Origin: Acanthopleura granulata
Taxonomy: Eukaryota > Mollusca > Polyplacophora > Chitonida > Chitonidae
Length of the DNA: 64,000 bases
NCBI GenBank assembly: GCA_016165875.1
Contig: JABBOT010000001.1
Coordinates: 34,589,011 to 34,653,010 of the forward strand
Direction of reading: 5' to 3'
Shown: positions 1 through 13,439 of the stretch, in pieces
How the letters are laid out: each line of letters begins with the position of its first letter
Position numbering within the stretch: position 1 is the first letter of the stretch
The notes under the pieces: model-generated
What the model was told of the DNA's origin: nothing
Database searches by the model: none
What the model saw: the letters and a program-made list of their open reading frames with translations, nothing else
Program-made: the position numbers and the translations under genes

Positions 1-1030
1 TGTAAGTGACAAACAGCAGAGGTATGTCCAACTCATCGGCAAGGTGCAGCTAGGACTTTAGCGTCAGTGATGCTGAGTTGGCTATTTATGTTTCACTCCT
101 CGGAAATATACACACAGTGACTTTCAGAATAAACTGGGATGAAATGTACGTAATCGCACAAAGAGACATGAGCGATAAAAGCTCCAAAAGAACGTCTCGA
201 AGAAAATAGCACGTGGCGAAACAAGCTCACAAAGTCCCACGCACAGAAAAACGGGGTGCAACTCGACGTATGTCGAATGGCATGTAAGCTGATACCCCCA
301 CATTCCACAAAATCCTTCTAAGTGGACGAGAGTAAATATGACTGCTCTCAACTGGACATAGCTACAATGAGTGCTAGTTTTACTACTAACTCGCTCATAT
401 TTCAACCCTAACGTAAAGAAGTTTCTGGTGGCTTTTTCGTAAACATGTTTAGATCTTTCCAGAAAGTACGCTTTGCGTACAATGACACGAAACTGATAAA
501 CACAGAAGTCTCGAGAACACGAGACTGAAATTCCAGTACAGGCGATAAAGTACACAGAGCCACAAAATATAGGTCAGACATTGACCCATTTAGCGAAGAA
601 AAAGAAAATCAAAAATACAATACAATATTTTCGTAAGACGGGGTTCGTAACAGGCGGGACTTCATAAAGATGCTTTATGATTAGGAATCATTGCAATGGT
701 GGTATTATTTAGATATCATACTACTAGCTTACACACGTTGGTAAACACATGCCTTCATTAAACTTAAATTATAACCCACACACATCCACCTTTCTTGAAA
801 AGTACATGAAATAAATCGGAAACGAACCGGAACGAAAAAATCGAATGTACCCTTTAACAAAACTCGTATTGTACCTGAGTACATATTGTAAATAATTGTT
901 TTTAGACAGCACGTAAATCTGATCAGTTGTATTTGCAAAGAAAACATTAAGATGGTGATTGTAGCAGTGAAAAGGGATGGCCATTTTATTAAAAATGTTG
1001 TCTTCCTGTATGTGATAACAGAAAATGCAG
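1..1030. other. No recognisable feature
   Basis: I see no gene, RNA or repeat here that I can support. The longest open frame (124-555, minus, 143 codons) opens with GTG, has its first ATG only about two thirds of the way through, and matches no family I know. I treat it as chance. Confidence 0.6.
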
Positions 1031-1059
1031 CTCCGTGCATGTCATTTCACGAGGCAACT

Positions 1060-1300
1060 TATGTATATGTCAAAGCCGGGAAAATTCGAGCTCATCACTC
1101 ATTATCTATCACCCCGCATTTCTCCAGGTGTGATACGAAGTCGTCACTGACGAAACGAAAGGCATGAGTCATTGATTACAATTGCCGTTTTGTAGTGCGA
1201 CATGTCTACAAGAGGTCGTTGAGGAAGTAGAGCACACGACTCATTATCTATCGTTGGCGCTATAACCGTGTGATACTGTAACTCTACACTGCCTTCACCA
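1060..1300 (+). repeat. Dispersed/tandem block motif Z, two adjacent partial copies
   Basis: Two neighbouring stretches, about 1,060-1,165 and 1,205-1,300, each contain the string ACTCATTATCTATC followed 20-30 bases later by GTGTGATA. The first goes on to GTCGTCACTGACG. Related strings recur near 5,700, 6,075-6,170 and 13,800-13,910, always downstream of the Y motif where Y is present. This looks like the right-hand part of an ancient duplicated block. No coding potential is evident. Confidence 0.45.
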
Positions 1301-1799
1301 CCGCCTCTCTTCATAATTCCTTGAAAACACGTAAACAATACATACATATGAGAAACCGTTATGCAGTCAGTTATTCAAAGTGATCTATTTACACTGCAGA
1401 AACACATTCATATGCTGTGGGATTGCTGGCACCATCTGCTAATTAGCTGCAGGCCACGCTGGCCGAATGGCATTTGTTTGCCATCGAGTGCCTATACTGT
1501 ACGATTTTACTTACACAGGTACTTATATCTATTGCATTTCAAATAATACGTTGCGCGGGCTGAATCCCCAGTTGTGTGGGTATACATTTTACTTCATATC
1601 CTTCATTTGAAAATTTCCAGAAATCACCAATATGACAGACAAGGTTCCTGTACGGGAAACGAGAGTAAACGTTAGTGGTCCGCTACCTCCATGGCAAGCA
1701 GTAATTACGTGCATATAACGTTACATGCACTTTGTGAAACCAACCCAACATCATTTGCCAACATTATTCCCTGGAGAATGTAAACAAACATATCTGATA

Positions 1800-3440
1800 C
1801 TGACCACATTTCAAAGACGTGTCAAGGCGTTTCGTGGAATCGGCCCCTGGGAATTTGGGAAATACGTACAACCGCAAATGAAAACAACGGGAGTCTGAGT
1901 TTCCATGCTCTAATTTAAAGTCGTGAGATCAAAAGACATATATAATGACACATTCCTTGCCGCATTAACCCCATCGCACTCGTCCCTTCCCCCATCAAAC
2001 CCGCCTCGTGGTTACGAAATCTGTGATCAAACATCAAACGCTAGTATTAGCAGTTTTACTTACTTTGGACAACATTCTCATATCAGAGGTTATTTCCGAG
2101 CGAAAAAAAAATGAATGTTTAGCAATGCTACATGTACATATATATAAAATTACAGAATAATTGTGTTCTTAAAATAATTAGTCTTCGCGAAAGAAAGATA
2201 AAAGTAAACTGAGCCTGTGATAAAGTGGCGGTATAACTTTGTTTTGACAGAGAAACATTTCCCAGTACCAGATATTCAAACCTTGCATACATGTATTTTT
2301 ACATGCCATGTTCGAAAGAACTTTGCAATGATAAAACTCATTGTAATACTAACTTATAAATCTTGACGATGAACACTACATTAATAGAGGTGATTTAACT
2401 TTTGTTAGTTATAAACCAAACACACCTTTCCAGTATACTTTCCTCGAGAAGGCAGTTAAGGCTGTCCAACATGAAGTTCGTTAAGATCACTTGCCCTCAA
2501 CTAATAGGGAGTAGCTATTCAGATTGCTGTGCGGTTCAGACTTTGGGAGGGTCGTGTTAGGAATTCGTAACTTGAAAAGGACCTGTCCGCTTTCCTCACT
2601 CCATGAAAATAACGGCCACCGTTTTTATAAAATGTTATAAAACATAATAAAATGTTGCTGAGGTATTCCGTTAAACACCAATCAATCAATCCTTTTTCTT
2701 TATCGGCAGACTTTCTTTCATCTTATCACGGCACATCGGTTCTTTTGTACAATAGATACATTTGATTTACGAAAGTGACTTGGGGAAGAAGTAGCAATCG
2801 GTTGAAACCAATGATCGAATTACTTCGTGCAGTCCAGTTTCCGGCCAATCACAACTATCCCAGTGCAAGGAATTAATTCCCAGCGTAAATACTCTCAGCA
2901 CACATTCTTCTTTAATTGATGTGGATAGATTCGTCATCTCTCTTTAGTGAAGTGAAGACTCGTGACAATGAGACAACTTCAAGATATGTGCATGACCTCC
3001 CACACCAACCCATCCGTTCCCTAGTGAAGATTTCCTTTCAAACTGAAACACCAGTTTTGGAAAGATGATTAAAGCACCAATATAACTCTGTCTTTTAAAA
3101 ATTCTGACAAATTAAAGCCAAAAAAAAGACACTATATTTTGCAAACCTCTAAAGTTTTGAGAGGCCATATAAATTAAACTTTACTTCATCAATTTAGTGT
3201 GGCAAAATATTACAAAGTAGGGGCTCAAACGAAATTGTTAAAGTTGCAATCAAAGAACGCCACTGTCACTGATGGCTCATGAACGACAGTAATGCGGCCT
3301 ATAAAGAAGGCTTGCTCCTTTGAAATACGGAGGTGACAGTAAAAATAGGCTACTTTGTCCAAGACACTGTCCCACCGTATTTTTTACGAGACAGAAGGCA
3401 CTTTACTAGACACTAGACAGTTTTACAGGAATACAGCCCA
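1800..3440 (+). repeat. Duplicated block A, X segment
   Basis: This segment is collinear with 7,150-8,640. Anchors seen by eye are CATCAAACG followed by TTAGCA-like sequence (2,033 versus about 7,485), a GCTACATGTACAT-like stretch with TAATTAG downstream (2,125 versus 7,590), and CTTGGGGAAGA followed by TTGAAACCAAT and TACTTCGTGCA (2,780-2,840 versus 8,080-8,135). The spacing shifts by 100-250 bp across the block, so the copies are old and carry many indels. No frame is preserved between them, so I read it as non-coding. Confidence 0.5.
2603..2692 (+). repeat. Degenerate SINE 3' tail (family 1)
   Basis: The sequence ends TATTCCGTTAAACACCAATC followed by ATCAATC repeats, which matches the 3' tail of the family-1 SINEs elsewhere in the window (for example 33,421). 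The tRNA-like head is missing or unrecognisable. Confidence 0.5.
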
Positions 3441-5239
3441 ATAGGCAAGCCCTACAAGACAACCTGTCTAAAATCCCGAGTCAACTGGCACAAGGGTGGG
3501 TGAATTCGTACAATGGCTAAAACCATGCATCAAGCACCGAGACTGCCATGTTCGGTTCGTCTTCACTGTATTAAGTGTAATCTTTTTACTTTTACTCTGG
3601 AGTTCCAGTCCCATATAAACAGCAGCGAGTACCGGTGATGTCCCTTTAGTAATGCTATTGGGAAAACCGTGACCAGCAGAAGGATAGTGAAGCCCTTGGA
3701 TATAATTAAATTTTGGAACCCCTATCTTCATTTTGCATTGTCTGAATAATTCGTATATCATGTAATTTTGTATATTAATATAGAGTAATTTGAAAGTAGT
3801 GTTTGCTTAGTCTAGTGTTCTTTGTAATTGCTGAAATATGGAATCAAACTGAAGCTTACGGATTTACACTACTTGTGTGTTACTGTAGTCCTGCTTTCTT
3901 TGCATTTTGTCTGCGGCATTCCAAATGATAAAATAATTTTTATAGAGAATAATTAGTGGCTGTCTGGACTTCAGTTTTACTTAATGAATAAATTAACTGA
4001 TAATAAATAAAAGAGCACAGGGTGGAATGAATGAAGACACTATCATTGGTATTTGTCCAATGAATATCTTTTATTGACAGTGTAGTTTTACCCGTGGAAG
4101 AAAACAATGGGAAGCAAATCTCACCCACGTCACTGGTTACACTGTATAACCACTAGGTCTTGTGGCGTTTCTCAATGCAAGGTTGTAAAATTTCCTATAC
4201 GGTGTTCGGCCAAAACATAATTACAAAATATACACATTTCACCATTATAGTTGACTGAGTTTAACTTGAAATAGACCCTTTTCCCGGTGAGAAATGAAAT
4301 ACACACTGTCTGAAAACATACATAAGCCTATAATGAAATTTGTATGTATACATGAAAGCTTAATATCCAGACAAGTGTCCAGAGTCCAGGTTAAGGCTTT
4401 CTCGTAGCTCATTGGGACGTCGCTCTCTTACCGTTTCAGGGGAGTTGTAGTGTGCAGATGGTATGGCAATTCGGTATTAATTGCACGTAATTATCATGTA
4501 ACCGTACCATGAAAGAGACGAAGACCTAGTATGGTCGAACATCCACATATCTAGATGACATCCACAGTCATCAATGCGTGGTTTTAGCCATTGTACGAGT
4601 TGACTCGGGATTTTGGACGGATTGTCTTGTATAGGTTGCTTATTGGACGAATTGGCCTTGTCAGCAGTGACAAGTTTACAAAGAGTGGGCCCTACGCCTC
4701 TCTTGTTAGTAAATAGGAACGGAGTTTGGGACTCATAGTTGTGTCTTGTTTCCGTTTCACCCGGGGTTAATTTATACCAGTGTATACCATTCGTTTGTCA
4801 AACATGGCATATAACATGAACTGGTTTTGCGATTATTGATCTGGGACGCCCATTTTGGTGGACGGCTGGTATACGATTAGGACGTCTATGTTCACAAATA
4901 TTCCCACCATGGCGCATTTGGGCTGAGTTGTGTGGCATACCTTTTGCATGTATAACTTGGACATTTAGGATATTTCAAATCACAATTACAAAAGCAACTA
5001 CTAATTCATCAGCGATTGGTCGCAAATCAGATATTTTAGTTGTTGTTAAACTTCACTGTCAACGAAGTTACGAATTTTCCTACAGCTGTGTCTACCCAAA
5101 GCTGTGTCTGCCTCTGCGATACAGTCATTAACGCAAGCTTTGCAGGTGCTTTTGCTTTTGTTTTTGTTTGGTTATTTACATTTCTCTCTGTCAAGTGAAC
5201 CGGTCATGATCAGGACATAAAATGCATAGGACGGAAATA
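3441..5239. other. No recognisable feature
   Basis: AT-rich sequence without a supportable gene, RNA or repeat. It lies between the X and Y segments of block A. Parts may be diverged spacer of the tandem block; none aligns convincingly by eye to the shorter interval in block B. Confidence 0.5.
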
Positions 5240-5760
5240 CAAAGCAAACGATTACATGCTAAATATATGCTTAATTTATTTTGGCGATTAACCCACAACA
5301 AAAACTATTATTTTCTGACGTATGTGTATGTGGGTAGAATTGATTGGAAGCTTGTTGCAGACATTGCTTCCCTAACATAGAAGCGACTTGGTGACAACAA
5401 CCAGTACCTCGGAACTTGCATCCTGGTTGTCACACTCTAGAGACGAGCTATCGCGCTCAACAGGCCCCCAGTTCACGTGAATAACAGAAGAAGCAGCTAA
5501 TAAGCAAGTCGTACTTTCGCTAGCATGACGTCGTCTGAAACATGAATGGGTTCAGGTCTGGGCGGATACCTGTTCAATCCAGAAGTCATCAATATAAACG
5601 GCGTATCCAAATATTAAAACATACCAACCCTTTCTGTGGTCAATGAAGGCATATTTCCATCTTGGCCTAAATTCTGGTCATGGTACAGATAAAAAGGTAC
5701 TGGGAACATAACCAGTTATCTATCGTCAAAGATCTAACAGTGTGACATTTCTAGAACGTG
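5240..5760 (+). repeat. Duplicated block A, Y segment
   Basis: First of three collinear copies (others 9,230-9,705 and 13,440-13,745). Shared landmarks in order are TGTGG, a purine-rich stretch, GACAACAACCAGTACC, CGGAACTTGC, TGTCACACTC, GAGCTATCGCGCTCAACA, a CTTTCGC motif, and ATGAATGG…GGCACCTG-like sequence. The three copies differ in frame and carry indels, so this is not an obvious exon. In the block it precedes the Z motif. Confidence 0.55.
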
Positions 5761-6059
5761 GCATTTGACATACGCTCACAATGTCTGGAAGTCACTCTGC
5801 AACAATGATTGGCTAAAGTATTGCAGTACGTTATAGGCCCACCATTATCCGTGCAAGATAGCCAATCTATGCACAGAGTTTTACTGACCATTGAGGTTTG
5901 GTAGCTTCATTTTTGCATACGTTAGGCACCTATAATCGATTGGACTGGTTATGACTGGTTTACTTACTCTTTGTGGTGTACACGGAGATTGTCGGGATAG
6001 CATTTCTAGATAGTAAAAGGCACGAGACCTGTTTGCTACCACCTAAAATATGTTCCCAT

Positions 6060-6170
6060 CTTGTCCTCAATATTTTTTTGTCAAAGCTGGAATAAGCTGA
6101 GAACATGATTCATTATCTGTCATTGATGCTGTTACAGTGTCGTCGCGGATGTCTCCACTGAGCAAAGCAA
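6060..6170 (+). repeat. Duplicated block A, Z segment
   Basis: Contains GTCAAAGCTGGAA, CATTATCTGTCATTGATGC, CAGTGTCGTCGC and GATGTCTCC. It is related to 1,060-1,165 (GTCAAAGCCGGGAA, CATTATCTATCA) and to 13,800-13,910 (CTATCTGTCATTGAAGC, GTCGCTGACGTC). Confidence 0.45.
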
Positions 6171-7149
6171 AATGAAACTGAAACAAAATTCACCTATAAT
6201 TAACCGCAATAGCTGTCAGGTCTTTATTGTGACGAATATCCAGAACAAAAACTGTAAGACTGTTGGTTTCACCTTTTCTACAACAACCGTGTACCATAAA
6301 TTAGATATCTTTTTCATCTAATCCAACATACGATGTGTTTACACATCTGAACTCGTGGACATATCCAATAAAATTTTTATCTTTCTAAGTTACTACTAAG
6401 CATAGGTGATCAGAACACATAGGTGGTCAGAATGCACAGGCTTGGATTTTACACCCATGTTTATTACTTAAGCCCAGGGAAAGTTGAAAAGCATTTGTTT
6501 TCAAAATAACATATCGCTTAGCACCAATACAGTACTAGACTTCATCATATAGGCGACATATTTGTAAACACGGCGTAAAACATTAAACAAACAATTAATA
6601 AATATATCAAGAAAACATTTCCTTACAAAAGTTTAATCTCCAGTGTATATGCGATTATACGGACATGGTCTGTTTTGCAAAGCGTGGGTAGAATTACATG
6701 CTCATACCTTCCATAGCAGCCATTACTGGTAGCTATTACGTCTCCGTGTTAATAAGGTGTATTCACTGCTTTGTCGATCGTCTACCCCTGTAACGCACAA
6801 CCACTGAATTTTCTGTACTAAGTGTCTAATTGTCAAAGCTGAAATGACACAAAGTGTTTACAACTTAGACACATCGCGCACTTCCGATGTCTAGATTTCT
6901 CCACAGTCATAAGATCGTTATGGAGATTATAAGCGTTGTGCAAATATATTAACTGAGACAAAACCACAGAGAAATCTGAGCCGATAAATCCAAGAGGTTG
7001 GCAAAAACATTGTAAATGATATTACATTATGTGATAACGTGTAAGTACACAGCACAGATAGATGAGCCTTTCTGAAAGACAAACTAACATAAGGTGATAA
7101 AATTATGCTAAAAACCTGGGAATAAAGATAATATTGATATCATCGAATA
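6171..7149. other. No recognisable feature
   Basis: Spacer between block A and block B. No gene or repeat that I can support. Confidence 0.5.
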
Positions 7150-8640
7150 CAAGCAAAGGGAGTCAGGGTCCCCTGGGGCCAATTCCAGGAATTTAACCAG
7201 TCAAAATTTTACATCTGATTTAATGGCTTATTTTGGGATAATACTGTAGCGAATGCTAGGACAAAGCTGTTGGAATTTAGACTTGTTTGAACCAAATGCA
7301 TTCCGTCCCTAGGGATTAGCGTGACATTTACAATCTGAAGTACAGACAATGATAGTCCGGATTTCCCCTGATTTGATTTGAAGTCGTACGACCCTGGAAA
7401 AAACTATATTGTTACATTCTCGTACTCTCAACAGATGCTGTATTTCCCATAACCCCCGTGGCTACAGGAGCTTATTGACCAGACATCAAACGTTAGCAAT
7501 AACATTATTACATACAGAAATAATTTTTCTATTAGACCTTGTCTCTTGGGGAGGAAAATACAAATAAACAGAACGTCAACAGAATATTGCTACACGGATG
7601 TACATGTAAATTACAGTAAACTTCCTAGAATAATTAGTATGTTACAAAAGTAAGATAACAGATAATTAACTGTCCACAAATGAAAAGAATACAAGTGGCG
7701 CGAAAACTCTATAAACTGAACACAATATTCCATTTTACTTCCCTTGCTATTAAAATGAACCGGCCTGGGAGTCGTTGGATTTTGCATTCTAGTAACATGG
7801 CATAAATATAAAGCTCACTTTTGTTTCGTGTTGGAAATTCATCAGTTCTTTGATAAGGCCCATTGGTTTAATCCGGCCACTCACCTTTTCTTTGTGTATG
7901 AATCGAGCTTTTACTTTTATGAATTGAATGTGTTTGAGTACGGTGTTAACCACCAATTCATCAATCCTTTTCGTTTATCTTCTCCAGGATTCTCTATAGA
8001 AGGTGCGACAGAGTGGCTTTCATCATAAGAACAGCATATCCTTTCTTTGTTTTCCCCAGATGCGTTCGAACAGAACCGCGCCTTGGGGAAGATGGAGCAT
8101 TCAGTTGGAACCAATCTTCCAACTACTTCGTGCATGTCCGATTCCAGCGACTGGCCGTAACACCAACGTAACAAGTTAATTCCTAACTTAACAAGTTTGA
8201 GTACTCACTCTCTCAAAGATGCGCGTGGATTTGTTAGCTATCACTGGCATTACTTTAGTGATTGATCGAAACAATGTAGCTTCTTCAATACATGCGCGTA
8301 TTCCCACACTGAATATTTCAGTGTAATTTTTTGGGCATTTCACTCATTTCGAGGTCGGTGGCATTTCTGTACCTTGCTTAGAGTGATATTAAATTTGTAC
8401 TTTTCACCAAATCTTCAAAATATGTTCAGAAACAGAAAAAGTTTATTCGCAAAGAGCGAACTTTAATGTCACAGATTGGGAACAGCGGTAATGTGACTCA
8501 TGAAAAAGGGTGGTTGTTATAAAATCAGAAAGGACAGTGTGACAATAAAAAAACGCTTCTTCTTTCACGCAAGAGATTGTAATCCGAGGTCTGTGGTGAA
8601 ACAGCACAATATTCTGACAGGCGATTTTACAGCTGTACTA
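7150..8640 (+). repeat. Duplicated block B, X segment
   Basis: Second copy of the X segment, collinear with 1,800-3,440. The best-kept core is 8,080-8,160, where CTTGGGGAAGA, TTGGAACCAAT and ACTACTTCGTGCA occur in the same order and nearly the same spacing as at 2,780-2,850. A SINE lies immediately at its right edge (8,641). Confidence 0.5.
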
Positions 8641-8863
8641 GGTCCTCCGTAGCTAAGGGGTAATGACCCTGGTGCCTCTCACCAATGCTGTCTCTGTGAG
8701 CTCATGCATGGCCGTACGTGGAAAGGTCCGCTAGCAACATGCGGTTCTTTGTGGGTTTCCGCCGGGCTCTGTCCGTTTTTCTCTTACCATAATGCTGGCC
8801 TTCGTCATAAAATTAAAATATTCTTGCGTAAGGTGTAAAAAACCAATCAAATAAATAAATAAA
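8641..8863 (+). mobile_element. SINE family 1, near full length
   Basis: tRNA-like head beginning GGTCCTCCGTAGCTAAGG (A-box region decayed), then CTGTGAGCTCATG at the B-box position. The family body follows (GGCCGTACGTGG, AGGTCCGCTAGCAAC, GCCGGGCTCTGTCC, ACCATAATGCTGGC), ending in an A/T-rich (AAAT)n tail. Best compared with 33,421-33,675. The flanks GCTGTACT and GCAGTACT may be the decayed target-site duplication. Confidence 0.7.
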
Positions 8864-9229
8864 GCAGTACTCAACGTCTGCGACTCACGGCTTGTGGAAT
8901 AAGCCTTGGGGGAGCACAATGTATAATACACCTTGTGCTTGGGCTCTTGATACGCTTCAGGAACGCCGTGAATTATGCATGAAAACGGCCAAATTATACC
9001 CAGACAAGTAGAAGATATAGCATATATGTATGTGATACATTGCAACAAAAACGCGCTATAATTTCAGTTATTAACAACGAGTTGTACGACGTTACCTGTA
9101 ATTATGCCCGCATCGGCTTACCAGGACGGGGGACTTGTATATACATCTCATATTCCGGCCAAGATATGGCTGAAATGTCAAATATTCATGATACATGTTA
9201 TCATTCATTTGCCTCACATGTCATAGCAT

Positions 9230-9705
9230 ACAATTGTTTGTACATGAACTGCAAGTGTTTGAAGATTATACACTTCTACGATTAACCCGTAAATTTCTCC
9301 ATGCCGCATGTGGACAAACATAATTATAAGTTTGTGACAGGCATTAAAAGGAAGATAGTTGATGACAACAGCCTGTACCGATGTACTCCGGAACTTGCCT
9401 GCGAGGTGTCACTCTCGAGAGAGGAGCAATCGCGGTCAACAAGCACTCGATCCACCTCAAGCATAAAAGAGTTAGCCCACTATGACAGAAGCACTTTCGC
9501 CAGCTTGGGGTCTATTGAGACGTGAATGGACCAGAGTCTGTACTGGCACCTGCTCGTTGAAGAAACCATAATATACACGTCCTTCTGAAATATTAAAGGG
9601 CGTGAACCCTTTCTGCCGTCAATCTTCACCTCAATACAGGGTTGACTCGTTGAAGCTCTCGCAGCATGATGTTAATTCTACAAAATAGTCACTGACGTCT
9701 TGACT
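9230..9705 (+). repeat. Duplicated block B, Y segment
   Basis: Second Y copy. Landmarks in order: GATTAACCC, GCATGTGGACA, GATGACAACAGCCTGTACCG, CCGGAACTTGCCTGC, GTGTCACTCTCGAGA, GAGCAATCGCGGTCAACAAG, CACTTTCGCCAG, GTGAATGG, GGCACCTGCTCG. A 74-codon open frame (9,301-9,525) crosses it, but the frame is not kept in the other two copies, so I do not call it a gene. The right end keeps GTCACTGACGTC of the Z motif. Confidence 0.55.
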
Positions 9706-11589
9706 TCGTGCGTGAAATATCTTTAAAGATTAAAGGAAATCCTCCAGTAAGCCTTTCCTAAAGCACCCTTTCTTTTATAACCTACACAAAAGTATTACTT
9801 TAAACGATAGACAGAAAACTGTGTGCTCTTGGTATTTACGTTAGGCATTAATCTGCTGAACTTGTGTAGCGGTAATTTGCGGAAACCGGACTTGGACCAA
9901 GAATTTCTAAGATTGATTCTCACTGGCTTTTCTATTCAGTCCTCAATCTGAAGCAGAAAAAACATCTGCCAAACAAAAGAATAACCTGTTTACTGTTTTA
10001 AAATGAACGTCACTTCCTCACGTCTTATCCTGTATTTGTTACGCATCATGGTTTTTAAGATGATGACAGTCACGTTACAAAATCTGTTTTACATCTCAAC
10101 CCCACCTTATCTAGAGACGGTTTAAGTGGGAAAGTGTCAAGGAAAGATTAATTGTTTTTTAAAACGAGACAAAGGGATATATCATTCACCCGAAAGCTAA
10201 TTAATGGATGTAGAGAAGTGGAGTGCCCCGGAATAAACCGTTGGACGTTGGCAAATCACCGAGGAACTTACAGTGACCTCAATAGCCATGTCATAAATGG
10301 AAGAAGGCAAGTGATCTTAAGAAAGTTTATGACAGACTACCTCTTCAGCGCTGTTGGGAGAATAAAATGGATAGTCTCATTTAGTTTATAACTGATTAAG
10401 GTAAACCCGTTATATTGATACAATTTTTGTACAGCATGATGTAATGATAATAGCAAAATTGACATTCCCAAATGCATTAGAAGATGCTCTGAACGTGTAC
10501 GCCTGCCTGGTGTAATAGCTTTTAAACATCTCACAACAGAAGAGAAAGTAACCTCAAAGACAAATTATGCTATTTGACGGATTACTGATATTTCACCAAA
10601 GGGCATTTTTTCCTTTCATCTCTCTTTTATAAACAGTTTGAATTATTTTTAAACAGGTGTGTTGTAAGTTTAGATTTGAATGGCTTTGCTAAAACTTCGG
10701 TATTTTCTATCGGTTAAAAGGGAGTTCTAAATGGGAGAATCCTATGCTGGTAGGGAATAATAACGAAACTAACCTTTGATGTTTCATCATCAGATGGAGA
10801 TGTGAAGGGGATGCTAATGTAAAACGAGGCATCCTTCGGCGGACGCAGTGTGCACCCTTGTATCTTACCCGGGACGCACGATTTCATATCACAGGTTACA
10901 CTGGGCCCCCTTTGTCCGCGCAGGAAATTACGAATATTACCCTAATTTCCAGGCTTGTATCATTATTTTATCCGTTTACATGGGTTTGTCTGTCAGAGAG
11001 GAGCAGCCGTTTATACTGTTTTGTTGTATATTGTCAATACCGTAGTACTGTACAAAAAGACCAAAAACAAATATTCTGATGGTTTCTAGTTTGTTATTGA
11101 TAACAGAGTCATAGATGATTGTGTTTTGTCTAGAAATATGAGATCCTCTAGGCAGTAGCCTGGTGTGTTTTCCTCGGGAAGGAATGAAAGGTTCGGGTTG
11201 TCAACAATTTCCTGTTAACTGGTAACGAGCAAGTAAATCAATGTCAGCTGTAAAGAGTTACCTGTTCCTGGAAACTAAGTGTTTTGGCATTGCTGACGAC
11301 GGGTCAAAATCGTGTGACAGATCACAGGTTAGGGGCTAAAGGAAAGGTCTTTAAAGGGTGAGCAGGGTCAAATGCGTTATTTATATATATTCCCAGGGTA
11401 GGGTAAGCCGATTCTTGAAAATGGTTTGAAGCATTTTGGTACGCAGAAGACCGCGTCATTTATCATACACAGGAATACAAGTATGCAATTTTTGTTGTTT
11501 GCTATGTATGTATTATTGGGTTTAACTTCGTATTCAAAAATTTCTCAGTTGTACGAGGAGGGGGAGTCATTATATTGTACATATATATT
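9706..11589. other. No recognisable feature
   Basis: No supportable gene or repeat. Open frames are short (at most 79 codons) and unrelated to families I know. Confidence 0.5.
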
Positions 11590-11800
11590 GTGTCTCATTG
11601 TGGCAGGGCGAGTACATAACGCCTATGTGCTGCCGTCATTGGGGCATCATGCCGAAGAATGCAGACAAGACACCCCACCCTTTCACATCACTGACACCGG
11701 GCCGACCAATCCTGTTTCCTTGCTCCAACCTCACAATGCCGAGCTCAAAGCGAGGCAGCAACAAATGCTATTTTTAAAGTCTTTGGTATGACTCGACGCG
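11590..11800 (-). mobile_element. SINE family 2, head-truncated, minus strand
   Basis: Read on the minus strand it runs GTCATACCAAAGACTTTAAA, a T-rich gap, GAGCTCGGCATTGTG, CCGGTGTCAGTGATGTGA, GTGGGGTGTCTTGTC, GGCATGATGCCCC, GGCAGCACATAGGCG. These are the successive body motifs of the family-2 SINEs at 59,470 and 38,868. The tRNA-like head is missing at the right edge. A 121-codon plus-strand frame (11,426-11,791) runs through it and is therefore not a gene. Confidence 0.65.
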
Positions 11801-12670
11801 AGCTTGCTAGACCACCTGAAGGACGCTGTGAAAAAGTCCAAAACGGGAAGAGTTATTACTTTTAATTCACGAAAGTCAATCCTGTGCCATTTATTATCCT
11901 GTGTTTGCCACTTGATACATAATATTTACAAAATGCGATTTCGGAATGCATTAAAATTTGTTTTAAGTAGTGCGCATGGCTTGTGAAATGGCTTCTTAAC
12001 ATCCAATATAAAGGATGAAGTATCAGTGCACCTAAAAACAAACCTGGTAGAATTTCAAATCAGAGCGATACGCAGGGAGTCTCTTTGTCCGTAGCCCAGG
12101 TTGCAAACATTACCGTTATTCCATGGCTTTTAATAATATCTTTTCCGGTCCTCTTCGATTCATGTGTCAGTTTCATTTTTGGTTGCGGTTAGATTTCTTT
12201 GAATTCATTTTTTAAAAGTATTTTTTGGTGTTTTATGAACGATTATTGACACAAGGATCAAAGATGATTGCCTAAAAAAATTCGACTTGCAGCTAGAAGC
12301 ATAGGCGTTCCCTTCCCGGAGAAATTGATGTTCAGATTCAAGACTGTATAACGACCTGTATTTCTTCTCTCGAGCAGAAACAAACCGATGTGGCTGGCTT
12401 CTATCCGTGTGATAAGGCATTGTGTCTTTTGGGTGTCTCACACAATTCAGCAAATTAGGAGCGTTTTAAGTGCCTTTGTGGCACTTAGGCCCTTATATGG
12501 GCTTGAGCAGTTTCAAGGAGAATACTTTTGAAGTAAAGTAATCACCAAAAACTAGAATGGAGAGGAACCCTGGAACGCCTTCATAGTCTGTCATGCTGTA
12601 ATGCAGACCATAAACTTTTTGCCAACCGTACATCGATGCCAGATGCAGTATTTTCATGTTCTTAGCTAAC
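11801..12670. other. No recognisable feature
   Basis: No gene or repeat that I can support. Confidence 0.5.
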
Positions 12671-12927
12671 AGGAACCGAGGATACGCGCTCTAGTGAAGC
12701 GCAATTGCCCCGAAGTCTCGCGATGCGACCGCGCTGAGTTAATGTCCAGCCTAGGCTGACTTCCTCTGCTGCCGCACGTGGAAATATCTGCCAGCAACTT
12801 GCAAATGGTCGTGAGTTTTCCCCGAGCACTGCCTGGCTGCCTTCACCATGATGCTGGCGGCCGTCGTATAAGTGAAATATCCGTGAGTACGGCCTTAAAC
12901 ATTAATCAAATAAATTAATCAAAAAAC
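12671..12927 (+). mobile_element. SINE family 1, near full length
   Basis: Decayed tRNA-like head (GAAGCGCAAT, GATGCGACCGCGCTGAG), then GCCGCACGTGGAAAT, TGCCAGCAACTTGC, CCATGATGCTGGCGGCCGTC, GTATAAGTGAAATATCCGTG, AGTACGGCCTTAAAC and an AATCAAATAAAT tail. Same order as 33,421-33,675. Confidence 0.75.
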
Positions 12928-13439
12928 GAGAAAATGGCTGCAAGTTGATTGCGGTTCAAAATGCACCACCAAGTACAGTTTGTCTCACGCTGATTGTACT
13001 GAAAACGCATTTAATCTACACATACTTCCATCGTTTTGCACCTGTTATACAATGACGCATTAATTAAGTTCCATTTTAATGCGTGGTCTACATAAAGTAT
13101 TCATAGCTCCCATATTGCAACTAGGTCATATTTCAGACTAAATGCCGATTACTATTTTAACAAGCAACTTGACCTATTCTTTACTACACAGCTGAAATTA
13201 GAAAAGAAAATCGAAATTTAAAACTCTGTCATAATGCTTAATATTTGACACAGGACTTGAATTTTGGTCACATGTTTCTTAACATACATACCACTTGTAA
13301 GGCCTAAAATAATTTCTGAAATCGTATTTCAAAAAGACGGTTAAAACGAAAGGTTATGAAAGGAGGCAAAGTGGAAAGGACATGTACACAAGAACTTAGT
13401 TGTCGACATTTGACGACTCCCTAGGGATAATCAATCTAA

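Noticed and set aside
124..555. 143-codon minus-strand open frame, longest outside the Gypsy element
   Set aside because: Opens with GTG, its first ATG is far inside, no recognisable domain. Frames of this size are expected by chance in 64 kb read six ways.
11426..11791. 121-codon plus frame
   Set aside because: Its second half lies in a minus-strand SINE copy (motifs shared with 59,470 and 38,868).
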